Shown piece by piece: positions 31,035 through 38,707 of a stretch of DNA of 64,000 bases (positions within the stretch are counted from its first letter, which is position 1; every line of letters begins with the position of its first letter). The notes beneath the pieces are model-generated. The model saw nothing but the letters and a program-made list of their open reading frames with translations, did not search any database and was not told where the DNA came from. This DNA is from Variovorax paradoxus (GTDB taxonomy: Bacteria; Pseudomonadota; Gammaproteobacteria; Burkholderiales; Burkholderiaceae_C). The stretch covers positions 2,592,501 to 2,656,500 of the forward strand of contig NZ_JAUSXL010000002.1 of the NCBI RefSeq assembly GCF_030815975.1. Direction: 5' to 3'. A program made the position numbers and the translations under genes.

Positions 31035-31567
31035 AGCTCGACGAACTGCAGCACGTGCTGCGAGCCTCCGCGGCGATCTCGAACGAAAAATCCTTTGTCG
31101 TCGTCGGCAGCCAGGCCGTGCTGCTCCTGCTCGAGCATCCACCCGAGGCGCTGCTGGTGTCGCGCGAGATCGATCTCTATCCGGCCTTGCATCCGGAGCG
31201 CGCGGATCTGATCGATGGTGCGATCGGCATGCACTCCAGCTTCCATGAGACCTTCGGCTATTTCGCGGACGGTGTCGGCCCCGAGACAGCCGTCATGCCC
31301 AGCGACTGGATGAGCCGTGCAAGCCTGCATTACATCGGCGAGATCACGGCCATCTGCCCGGACCTGCACGACCTCGTCGTCTCCAAATGCGTGGCTGGTC
31401 GCGAGAAGGACGCCGATTTTGTCCGAGAACTCTTGAAACATGGACTGGTGTCAGCCGCCACGTTGACAGAACGCATCGACATGCTGGATGCGGCCAAGTA
31501 TTCGCTGCCGCACCTGAGGGCCTGGCTGGAGCGGCGCAAGCTGGAGTCTGAAGGGACTGCCCCATGA
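31031..31567 (+). CDS. DUF6036/AbiEii-like nucleotidyltransferase
   Basis: A 178-residue protein resembling the DUF6036 group of minimal nucleotidyltransferases related to AbiEii/MenT toxins: core VVVGSQAVLLLL (usually GG or GS before a helix), acidic motif REIDLYPA, then HDLVVSKCVAGREKDADFV, a block typical of the group. The first acidic residue of the D-x-D pair is Glu. Overlaps the upstream small gene (ATGA) and overlaps the gmhB start by four bases as well. Function as a toxin is inferred. Confidence 0.65.
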   Translation: MKLDELQHVLRASAAISNEKSFVVVGSQAVLLLLEHPPEALLVSREIDLYPALHPERADLIDGAIGMHSSFHETFGYFADGVGPETAVMPSDWMSRASLHYIGEITAICPDLHDLVVSKCVAGREKDADFVRELLKHGLVSAATLTERIDMLDAAKYSLPHLRAWLERRKLESEGTAP

Positions 31568-32143
31568 AACTCGTCATCCTCGACCGCAACGGCACGATCA
31601 ACGTGCACCGCGAAGACTTCGTCAAAAGCGACATCGAATGGACGCCGCTGCCCGGTGCGCTCGAGGCCGTGGCCCGGCTCAACCATGCGGGCTGGCACGT
31701 GGTGGTCGCGTCCAACCAGTCGGGCCTGGGTCGCGGACTGTTCGACATGGCCTCGCTCAACGCCATGCACGCCAAGATGCACAAGATGCTCGCGGCCGTG
31801 GGCGGGCGGGTCGATGCGGTCTTCTATTGCCCGCACAGCCCCGACGAGGGCTGCGAATGCCGCAAGCCCGCGCCGGGCCTGTTCCGCCAGATCGGCGACC
31901 GCTACGGCATCGACCTGAAGGACGTGCCCACCGCGGGCGACAGCCTGCGCGACCTGCAGGCCGGCGCGGCCGCCGGTTGCGAGCCGCACCTGCTGCCTCA
32001 CCGGCATGGGTGCGGCCTGCCGCGGCGTCGATCCGCTGCCCCCCGAATACCCGGCGAACACCCTGGTTCACGAGAACCTCGCCGCCTTTGTCGATTTCTT
32101 GCTTGCGCGCGAAGCGCAGGCTGCATTGCAGGTGGCTGTCTGA
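31564..32143 (+). pseudogene. gmhB: D-glycero-beta-D-manno-heptose 1,7-bisphosphate 7-phosphatase, frameshifted
   Basis: HAD-family phosphatase of ADP-heptose (LPS core) synthesis. Codons 1-142 read MKLVILDRNGTINV ... AGDSLRDLQAGAAAGCEPHL, then the frame is wrong. One extra base, best placed as a C near 31996, moves the remainder out of frame: from 31997 the +1 frame reads LTGMGAACRGVDPLPPEYPA and continues to a stop at 32141-32143, exactly the expected C-terminus, whose stop overlaps the plsC start. Without correction the frame runs on through plsC. The catalytic DxD motif also reads D-R-N (normally D-R-D). Either a true mutation or a sequencing error. Length after repair about 192 residues, normal for GmhB. 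Confidence 0.82.
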
Positions 32144-32916
32144 TGGCGTTTATCCGATCCGTTCTCCACGCACTGTGGATGCTCGTCACCGTGGTGCCCT
32201 GGGGCATCATCATGTGCGTCAGCTCGCTCTGGAAGCGCGGCATTCCCCTTTACTGGATGGCGGAGCAGTGGCTCAGCTGGGCCATCGGCGGCGCGCGCGT
32301 GCTGCTGGGCATCCGCACCCGCGTGACCGGCATGGAAAATCTGCCGACCGACCAGCTGGCCGGCGCGGTCCTGCTGGTCAAGCACCAATCGACGCTCGAG
32401 ACTTTCCTCATGCCCACGCTCATGCCGCATCCGCTGGCTTTCGTGTTCAAGAAGGAACTGATCTACGTGCCCTTCTTCGGCTGGGCGATGGCCCGGCTCG
32501 ACATGATCCACATCGACCGCAGCCAGCGCGCGCAGGCCTTCAACAAGGTCGTGAACCAAGGCCGCAAGCTGCTTGCGCAGGGCATCTGGATCATCATGTT
32601 TCCCGAAGGCACCCGCATTCCGCGTGGCCAGAAGGGCACCTACAAGAGCGGCGGCACACGGCTCGCATGCGAGACCGGCGTGCCGGTGATCCCGGTGGCC
32701 GTCACCTCGGCCAAGGTCTGGCCGCGCAAGGCCTTCATCAAGCGCCCCGGCGTGGTCGACGTGTCGATCGGCCCGGCCATTCCGAGCGTGGGCCGCAAGC
32801 CCGACGAACTGATGCGCGAAGTCGAAGCCTGGATCGAATCCGAAATGCGCAGGCTCGACCCCGAGGCGTACCGCGACAGCCTGCCGCTGCCGCAGGTGCC
32901 GCAAGAAGTGCGCTGA
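32143..32916 (+). CDS. plsC: 1-acyl-sn-glycerol-3-phosphate acyltransferase
   Basis: Makes phosphatidic acid from lysophosphatidic acid at the inner membrane. The 257-residue protein has an N-terminal membrane segment (LHALWMLVTVVPWGIIMCV), the acceptor motif KHQSTLETF (His with Glu four residues on), and FPEGTRIPRG. The ATG at 32143 lies in the stop of the repaired gmhB frame (TGATG). Because of the upstream frameshift this gene is also in frame with the first part of gmhB, giving an artificial 450-codon frame. Confidence 0.92.
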   Translation: MAFIRSVLHALWMLVTVVPWGIIMCVSSLWKRGIPLYWMAEQWLSWAIGGARVLLGIRTRVTGMENLPTDQLAGAVLLVKHQSTLETFLMPTLMPHPLAFVFKKELIYVPFFGWAMARLDMIHIDRSQRAQAFNKVVNQGRKLLAQGIWIIMFPEGTRIPRGQKGTYKSGGTRLACETGVPVIPVAVTSAKVWPRKAFIKRPGVVDVSIGPAIPSVGRKPDELMREVEAWIESEMRRLDPEAYRDSLPLPQVPQEVR

Positions 32917-32938
32917 AGAAGAAAAAAGAAAGAGCCCG

Positions 32939-33928
32939 ATGCGGGGACTGCTCCAGTTCACGATGGACCTGTTCGAAGGGCTGGGCAACGAGTTTGCGCC
33001 GGCCAAGCCGACCGAGCCCCGCGGAAAGAAGGTCAGGAAAAAGGCGGCGCCGCCTGTCGTGGTGCCCGTGGCCGCGCCTTTCGTGGCCGATGCGCAGTCA
33101 CAGGAAAGGGCCGACCTTGCCGGCCCGGCGCTGCCCGCCATCCCGTTGCGCGACACGCTGGCGCTCGCGAGCTTCGTGCACCCCCAGGCCACGCGCGAAG
33201 CGGTGCTCGGGTCGGCGCGCGTGGCCTACGAGTTCAAGCGCGGCAAGCGCAAGACCATCGGCTTCGTGGTCGGCGCCGAAGGCCTGTCGGTGCGCGCGCC
33301 GCGCTGGGTGACGCTGCGCGACGTCGATGCCGCCATCCAGGAAAAGGCCGACTGGATCCTGCGCAAGCTGCTGGAGACACGGCAGCGCCACGCGCGCGTC
33401 GAGGCCACGCGCATCGATTGGAAAGACGGCGCCGAGTTTCCCTTCATGGGCGAAACGGTCGTGATCCGCCTCGATCCGAAGCACGGCTTTGCAAGCGTCG
33501 GCGGCACGCTCGATGCGAGCGACGACGGCGCCGGGCTGCGCATCCTGCGCCTGGCCGTGTCGCAGAACGCCGAGGCTTCGCAGATCCGCGATGCCGCCCA
33601 GGCCTGGCTCATGCGGCAGGCGCGCCGGCTTTTCATCGAGCGGCTCGACCACTTCGCGCCCCGCCTGGGTGTGCGGTGGCAGAAGCTGTCGTTGTCGAAT
33701 GCCGCGACCCGATGGGGGAGTGCGAGCGCCGATGGATCGATCCGGCTGAACTGGCGCTTGATCCACTTTCGCCTGCCGGTGATCGACTATGTGGTGGCGC
33801 ATGAACTGGCGCACCTGCGGGTGATGGACCACTCGCAGCGGTTCTGGGACACGGTGGAGAGCGTGGTGCCGGACTACGATCTGCTTCGGCAGCAGCTCAA
33901 GGATGAGGCTGTGCCTCGGTGGTCTTGA
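32939..33928 (+). CDS. YgjP/SprT-like zinc metallopeptidase (M48/DUF45)
   Basis: A 329-residue protein. The first 80 residues are low complexity and basic; the rest is a YgjP (DUF45) domain, ending with the zinc motif VAHELAHLRVMDHSQRFW (HExxH plus downstream His). WGSASADGSIRLNWRL is typical of the family. The ATG at 32939 has GAAAGAG close by; a second ATG 24 bases on lacks one. Last gene of the gmhB-plsC string. Confidence 0.83.
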   Translation: MRGLLQFTMDLFEGLGNEFAPAKPTEPRGKKVRKKAAPPVVVPVAAPFVADAQSQERADLAGPALPAIPLRDTLALASFVHPQATREAVLGSARVAYEFKRGKRKTIGFVVGAEGLSVRAPRWVTLRDVDAAIQEKADWILRKLLETRQRHARVEATRIDWKDGAEFPFMGETVVIRLDPKHGFASVGGTLDASDDGAGLRILRLAVSQNAEASQIRDAAQAWLMRQARRLFIERLDHFAPRLGVRWQKLSLSNAATRWGSASADGSIRLNWRLIHFRLPVIDYVVAHELAHLRVMDHSQRFWDTVESVVPDYDLLRQQLKDEAVPRWS

Positions 33929-33951
33929 TTGCTTGCTGGCTTTGGTTGGGG

Positions 33952-33995
33952 TCCGGGGCCGGGTCTCGCCCGCCGGGGCGAGACCCGGCCCCGGA
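33952..33995. repeat. Perfect 19-base inverted repeat between convergent genes
   Basis: TCCGGGGCCGGGTCTCGCC is mirrored by GGCGAGACCCGGCCCCGGA after a six-base loop. It lies between two convergent genes and probably ends transcription from both, though neither strand has a T run directly after the stem. Confidence 0.65.
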
Positions 33996-34006
33996 ACACA
34001 AAAAAA

Positions 34007-34777
34007 TCACCGCGCGTGCGTCACCCCCCCATCCACCACCAACGTAGACCCCATCACATAGTCCCCCGCCCGAGAGGCGAGATAGATGGCCGCCCCCGCC
34101 ATGTCCTCAGGCACCCCGATGCGCCCCGCGGGAATCCGTTCCTTCACCTCGTCGCCATGGTCGCGCGCCAGCTTGTTCATGTCCGAGGCAAACGCCCCGG
34201 GCGCAATCGCGCTCACCACGATCCGGTCCTGCGCGAGCCGCAGCGCCATGCGCCGCGTGAGCTGGATCAGGCCGGCCTTGCTCGCCGCATACGAATAAGT
34301 CTCCTGCGGATTCACCGAAATGCCGTCGATGGATGCGATGTTGATCACCTTCGCGAGGTGGTCGGTTGCGGCCTTCTTGAGCATCGGCGTCAGTGCCTGG
34401 GTCAGGAAGAAGGGCGTCTTGAGGTTCAGGTCCACCACCTTGTCCCAGCCGCTTTCGGGAAATTCGTCGTACGGCGCGCCCCAGGCTGCGCCGGCATTGT
34501 TGACCAGGATGTCGAGCGCATCTTCATGCTTCGCATAGGCATCGACCAGCGCCTGCGCGCCTTCCAGCGTCGACACGTCGGCCGGCAGCGACACGCAAGG
34601 ACCGAAGGCCGAAAGCTCCTTGGCGGCCTGGTCGCAGGCCGCGGCCTTGCGGGCCGAGATGTACACGCGCGCGCCCTGGGCCAGGAAGCCCTCGGCGATC
34701 ATGCGGCCGATGCCGCGCGAGCCGCCGGTGATCAAGGCGCTGCGGCCCTTCAGCGAGAAGAGTTGGGTGGTGTCCAT
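34007..34777 (-). CDS. SDR family oxidoreductase (RhlG/gluconate dehydrogenase-like)
   Basis: A 256-residue short-chain dehydrogenase: cofactor motif TGGSRGIGR, NNAGAAWG, catalytic Ser in NIASIDG and YSYAASKAG (Tyr, Lys), C-terminal YVMGSTLVVDGG. NADP preference is suggested by the Ser-Arg after the second glycine. Resembles RhlG-type 3-oxoacyl reductases and 5-ketogluconate reductases; substrate undetermined. Lies 67 bases behind the pseudouridine synthase gene, same strand. Confidence 0.87.
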   Translation of the reverse strand: MDTTQLFSLKGRSALITGGSRGIGRMIAEGFLAQGARVYISARKAAACDQAAKELSAFGPCVSLPADVSTLEGAQALVDAYAKHEDALDILVNNAGAAWGAPYDEFPESGWDKVVDLNLKTPFFLTQALTPMLKKAATDHLAKVINIASIDGISVNPQETYSYAASKAGLIQLTRRMALRLAQDRIVVSAIAPGAFASDMNKLARDHGDEVKERIPAGRIGVPEDMAGAAIYLASRAGDYVMGSTLVVDGGVTHAR

Positions 34778-34844
34778 GGTGCAGGTGTCTCCTGAATGAA
34801 AAATTTCAGGAAACGAGCTTAGTGCGCCGCGTGCCCGCGGCGCG

Positions 34845-35756
34845 TCACCTTGGCGGCAGTGCCAGGCTGCGCGGGCTCGTGAAGCTGCGCAGCTCGCCGC
34901 TCACCGGATCCTGGAACGCCACCGACTTGGCCAGCAGCTGCAGGGGCTTGTCGAAGTCGTCCCTGCCGGACGGCAGCAGCACGGGGTAGAACGGATCGTT
35001 CACGATCGGCATGCCCAGCGCCATGCAGTGCACCCGCAGCTGGTGCTTGCGGCCCGTGACCGGCGAGAGCGCCAGCAGGGCGTGGCCTCCCGCCGTCTGC
35101 TGCACGGCGATGCGCGTTTCGGAGTTGGGCTCGCCGGCCTCTTCCTTCACGCGCATGAAGTGGTCGTCGTCGACCAGCCGGCTGCGGTAGGTGCCGGGCA
35201 CCGACGACACGCCCGGCTGCCACGGCACCACGGCCTCGTAGTGCTTGGCGATGCGGCGCTCCGGGAACATGGCCTGGTAGGCGCCGCGCGTTTCGGGACG
35301 CACCGAGAACAGCACCAGCCCCGCGGTGCTGCGGTCGATGCGGTGCAGCGGCACCAGGTCGTCGAGCTTCAGCTTGCGCTTGAGCCGCACCAGCAGGCTT
35401 TCCTGCAGGTATTTGCCGGTGGGAGTCACGGGCAGGAACGGGGGCTTGTCCACCACCAGGAGCTGGTCGTCCTGGAACAGCACCTGCTCGTCGAAGGGAA
35501 TGCGCACCTCGGCATCGAGCGTGCGGTAGTAGTACACGCGCAAGGGCGCCTGGTAGCGGCGCTGCGCGGTCACGGGCACGCCGTGTTCGTCGACCACGTC
35601 GCTGGCCTCGATGCGGGCCATCCAGGCTTCGCGCGTGATCGCGGGAAAGCGTTCGATCAGGAATTCGACGATGGTGGGCCATGGGCCTTGCGGAAGCCCG
35701 ACGCAGCTCGGGCCGACGCCGTCGCGCGTGGGCAGGGGCAGGCGTTGGCTCGTCAT
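34845..35756 (-). CDS. RluA-family RNA pseudouridine synthase
   Basis: A 303-residue pseudouridine synthase with the RluA catalytic motif LHRIDRSTAGLVLFS (Asp) and the later GRKHQLRVHCMALGMPIVND block. No S4 domain is evident in the first 90 residues. The start overlaps the stop of the LRR kinase gene (ATGA). Target RNA site cannot be told; the subgroup resembles the tRNA/rRNA synthases TruC/RluA-like proteins. Confidence 0.87.
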   Translation of the reverse strand: MTSQRLPLPTRDGVGPSCVGLPQGPWPTIVEFLIERFPAITREAWMARIEASDVVDEHGVPVTAQRRYQAPLRVYYYRTLDAEVRIPFDEQVLFQDDQLLVVDKPPFLPVTPTGKYLQESLLVRLKRKLKLDDLVPLHRIDRSTAGLVLFSVRPETRGAYQAMFPERRIAKHYEAVVPWQPGVSSVPGTYRSRLVDDDHFMRVKEEAGEPNSETRIAVQQTAGGHALLALSPVTGRKHQLRVHCMALGMPIVNDPFYPVLLPSGRDDFDKPLQLLAKSVAFQDPVSGELRSFTSPRSLALPPR

Positions 35757-37063
35757 TGCGAGAGTTCGGCCTGGAGCAGCGCCACGGCCTCGGCGAACGA
35801 GGGCCGCGCGGATACGTCGGCTTGCATGCAGCGGTCCTTCAGCGCAACCATGGCCTGCGGCGGTGCATCGCTGCAGCGCTCGAGCAATTCTTCCAGCAGG
35901 CAGCCGAAGGCGCGCATCTCCAGCCGCTGCAGTGCCCTGGCCTGCGCCGTGTCGAGCGCGCCGGTCATCCAGGCCGCGCCGAAGTCGCCGAGCAGTCCGC
36001 CGCCCTGCGCATTCCAGAGGATGTTGTGCGCGTAGAGGTCTCCATGCAGGATGCCGCGCGCATGCAGGTGCCGCATGGCGGAGGCGATGTCGCGGGCGAT
36101 GCGCAACGCCACTTCGGAAGTCCACTGCGCATCGGCTGCATAGACGTCGCGCGTGCAGGACGCAAGGCTCGGCGGGCCGGCGAGCGTACGGAAAGATGGA
36201 TTCACGAGCGCCATGACCAGGCCCTGGGTGCCGTCGGGATGGCCGTCGACACGGCCCTGCGCGGCAATCAGCGTCGGATGCGCGCCGGCTGCAATGCTGG
36301 CGGCCATTTCACTGTGCGGCCAGCCGTCGCTGGTGACCGCGCCCTTGAACAGCTTGACGGCCACCGGCTGCGACGCGGGGCCCTGGGTCGCCTGGTGAAT
36401 GACCCCCGACGCGCCTTCGCCGAGCTTTTGCCCCAGCTTCAGCTCGCGCCAGTCGACGTGCGGCACCGACTGCGCGGCGATGGCGGCTTCCTCGGCCTGC
36501 ATGTCGAAGGGATTGCCCGCGCCCGCGAGCCATGAGAGGCGCGGCAGCGCGAGCAGCCATGCGGGCAGCGCCTCAAAGCGGTTGGCGGAAATGCGCAGCA
36601 GTTCGAGCCGGCCGCAGGCCGCCAGCGATTCCGGCAGCGCCCGCAGCCGGTTGCCGGCCAGCATGAGCTTCTGCATGGCAGTGCACTGGCCGAGCGCCTC
36701 GGGCAGGTTCTCGATCTGGTTGTCCGTGAGGATCAGCCAGCGCAGCGACGGCAGCTGCAACGCAGCGGCAGGCACGATGCGGATGCGGTTGGCCTTGAAC
36801 CCGACCATCTCCAGCGCCTGGCACTGGCCGAGGGATTCGGGCAGATGCGTGAAGCGGTTGTCCGAGCAGAACAGCACGCGCAGGCGGTGCAGCCGGCCGA
36901 GGTCGGCGGGCAGCGAATCGAGCGCATTGCCTGAAAGATTCAGTGTTTCGAGCGAATCGGCCAGGTCGAAGATTTCGCGCGGGAACTCGGTGAGTCCGCA
37001 CGAGAGGTCGAGCCTGGTGGCGCCTGCCAGCCGGCCCGCGCGCAGCTCAGCAAGCGTGTCCAT
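35753..37063 (-). CDS. Leucine-rich repeat protein kinase
   Basis: A 436-residue fusion. Residues about 15-195 hold seven LRR units of 23 residues (LETLNLSGNALDSLPADLGR, LRWLILTDNQIENLPEALGQ and so on), followed by a protein kinase domain from about residue 205: glycine loop GEGASGVIHQA, Lys in VAVKLFKG, catalytic loop LHGDLYAHNILW (Asp and Asn kept) and LGDFGAAW. No signal peptide or membrane segment, so cytosolic. Second in an operon: nine bases behind the MBL gene, overlapping the pseudouridine synthase start. The kinase looks catalytically complete; its target is unknown. Confidence 0.88.
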   Translation of the reverse strand: MDTLAELRAGRLAGATRLDLSCGLTEFPREIFDLADSLETLNLSGNALDSLPADLGRLHRLRVLFCSDNRFTHLPESLGQCQALEMVGFKANRIRIVPAAALQLPSLRWLILTDNQIENLPEALGQCTAMQKLMLAGNRLRALPESLAACGRLELLRISANRFEALPAWLLALPRLSWLAGAGNPFDMQAEEAAIAAQSVPHVDWRELKLGQKLGEGASGVIHQATQGPASQPVAVKLFKGAVTSDGWPHSEMAASIAAGAHPTLIAAQGRVDGHPDGTQGLVMALVNPSFRTLAGPPSLASCTRDVYAADAQWTSEVALRIARDIASAMRHLHARGILHGDLYAHNILWNAQGGGLLGDFGAAWMTGALDTAQARALQRLEMRAFGCLLEELLERCSDAPPQAMVALKDRCMQADVSARPSFAEAVALLQAELSQ

Positions 37064-37072
37064 CCGGCGAGT

Positions 37073-38152
37073 CTAAAGTGCCCGGGCCGCGGCGCTGCGC
37101 GCGCCGAAGCGGTAGATGCCGTCCGGGCCCAATTCGCGCCTGAGCTGGCCCGCGAACCACAGCAGGTGCAGGTGCGCCACGGTCTCGCCCATGGCGAAGG
37201 TCATCTGGTGCAGATCGAGTTCGCGCTTGAACAGGATCGGAAGGCCCTCGGCCGCGGTCAGCGGACGCGCGGTGCAGGCTTCGAGCAGCTCGGCCAGGCG
37301 GTCGCGATGGTGCTCCTGCAGCTGGTCGACGCGGCGGTGAATGCCCGTGAACGGCTTGCCATGCGAGGGCAGGCCCAGCGTGTCGGCCGGCAGCGCCTTG
37401 AACTTGTCGATGCTGTCCAGGAAGAGCCGCAGCGAGTTGGCTTCGGGCTCGCCCGCATGCACGCTCACGTTGGTCGAGATGCGCGGCAGCATCATGTCGC
37501 CGCCCAGCAGCAGCTTCAGCTCGTCGCAGTACAGCGCGATGTGCTCGGGCGCGTGGCCGTAGCCGCTGATGCAGCGCCAGGCGTGGCCGTTGATGGCCAC
37601 GGTGTCGCCGTCCATCATGCGCGTGAAGCGGTCGGGCACGGAGGGCACCATGCTGGCGTAGTAGTTGGTGCGCGCGCGGATCTTGGCGACCGCCTCGAGA
37701 TCGACGAGTCCGTGCGACGCGAAGAAGCGCGCCGCGGCGTCGCCGCCCGCCAGCGTGTCGCCGGCGGTGCTCAGCACGCGGGCCACGTGGTAGTCGGTCG
37801 AGCTGATCCACAGCGGCGCGTTCCAGCGCGTGCACAGCCACTCGGCCAGGCCGATGTGGTCGGGATGCATGTGGGTGACGATCACGCGCAGGATCGGCAA
37901 GCCCTGCAGCTGGGTTTCGAAGACCTGCTCCCACTGCGCGCGGGCTTCGTCGTGCGCGATGCAGCAGTCGACCACGGTCCAGCCCTCGACGCCGTCGAGG
38001 CTGTCGCGCAGCAGCCAGAGGTTGATATGGTCGAGCGCAAACGGCAGCCGCATGCGGATCCATCGCACGCCCGGCGCAACTTCCAGTGCTTCGCCGGGGG
38101 CGGGCAGGGTGTCGCCCAGGGGGTAGTGGAGTTCGCGTTCGAGGAGGTTCAT
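37073..38152 (-). CDS. MBL-fold metallo-hydrolase (glyoxalase II-like)
   Basis: A 359-residue metallo-beta-lactamase fold protein with THMHPDHIG (HxHxDH), GYGHAPEH and SHGKPF motifs plus a C-terminal winged-helix-like end seen in larger MBL hydrolases. No Shine-Dalgarno precedes the ATG; a 20-base palindrome lies just eight bases upstream, so the transcript may be nearly leaderless. First gene of the unit with the LRR kinase and pseudouridine synthase, divergent from the LiuR-like regulator. Confidence 0.85.
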   Translation of the reverse strand: MNLLERELHYPLGDTLPAPGEALEVAPGVRWIRMRLPFALDHINLWLLRDSLDGVEGWTVVDCCIAHDEARAQWEQVFETQLQGLPILRVIVTHMHPDHIGLAEWLCTRWNAPLWISSTDYHVARVLSTAGDTLAGGDAAARFFASHGLVDLEAVAKIRARTNYYASMVPSVPDRFTRMMDGDTVAINGHAWRCISGYGHAPEHIALYCDELKLLLGGDMMLPRISTNVSVHAGEPEANSLRLFLDSIDKFKALPADTLGLPSHGKPFTGIHRRVDQLQEHHRDRLAELLEACTARPLTAAEGLPILFKRELDLHQMTFAMGETVAHLHLLWFAGQLRRELGPDGIYRFGARSAAARAL

Positions 38153-38159
38153 GTAAGAT

Positions 38160-38179
38160 TGACGTTTACGTAAACGTCA
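38160..38179. promoter_or_regulatory. LiuR-type operator palindrome
   Basis: TGACGTTTACGTAAACGTCA is a perfect 20-base palindrome between the MBL operon and the MerR gene. It agrees with the published type of site for LiuR (core TTTACGTAAA with flanking GAC/GTC), as I remember it. It is eight bases from the MBL start and 91 bases from the regulator start. Confidence 0.75.
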
Positions 38180-38270
38180 TGGGTTGATGCATTATTGTAG
38201 GGAGAGCGGGGCCATCCTGCTGTCGCCACCGCAACGCCCCTCCAGACGGCTTTTCGACAGATATCGGTCC

Positions 38271-38669
38271 ATGTCCGTGCAAACCTTCACCATCAGCCAG
38301 CTCGCGAAGGAGTTCGACCTCACGACGCGCGCCATCCGCTTCTATGAAGACATGGGGCTGCTGACGCCCGAGCGCGCCGGCGTGCAGCGCGTCTACAGCG
38401 CGCGCGACCGGGCGCGGCTCACGCTCACGCTGCGTGCCAAGCGCCTGGGCCTGAGCCTGACCGAGGCGAAAGACATTCTCGACATGTACGACAGCCCGCG
38501 CGACACCGTGCCGCAGCTGCAGAAGTTCCTTGGCGTGCTGGGCACGCACCGCGCCCAACTCGAATCGCAGTTGGCCGAGCTGCAGGCCAACCTGGCGGAA
38601 GTGCGCGAGCACGAAAAAAAGGGCCGCACGGCCCTGGCCAAGGCGCAGAAAGCGGCCAGGACCGCCTGA
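38271..38669 (+). CDS. MerR family regulator, LiuR-like
   Basis: A 132-residue MerR protein: winged HTH with LAKEFDLTTRAIRFYEDMGL and YSARDRARLTLTLRAKRLGLSL, then a coiled-coil helix; no metal-binding cysteines. This form matches LiuR, the regulator of leucine/isovalerate catabolism in beta- and gammaproteobacteria. The operator palindrome lies 92 bases upstream. The liu genes themselves start 12 kb away in this window, next to an AraC regulator. Could also be a paralogue for fatty acid or acyl-CoA genes. Confidence 0.82.
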   Translation: MSVQTFTISQLAKEFDLTTRAIRFYEDMGLLTPERAGVQRVYSARDRARLTLTLRAKRLGLSLTEAKDILDMYDSPRDTVPQLQKFLGVLGTHRAQLESQLAELQANLAEVREHEKKGRTALAKAQKAARTA

Positions 38670-38707
38670 GATCCCGGCCGAACCACGACTCATCGACAAT
38701 CACCACC

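Noticed and set aside
31564-32916. A single GmhB-PlsC fusion protein
   Set aside because: The middle 51 residues (PHRHGCGLPRRRSA and on) are meaningless, while the +1 frame gives the normal GmhB end with a stop at the plsC start. A frameshift explains this better than a designed fusion.
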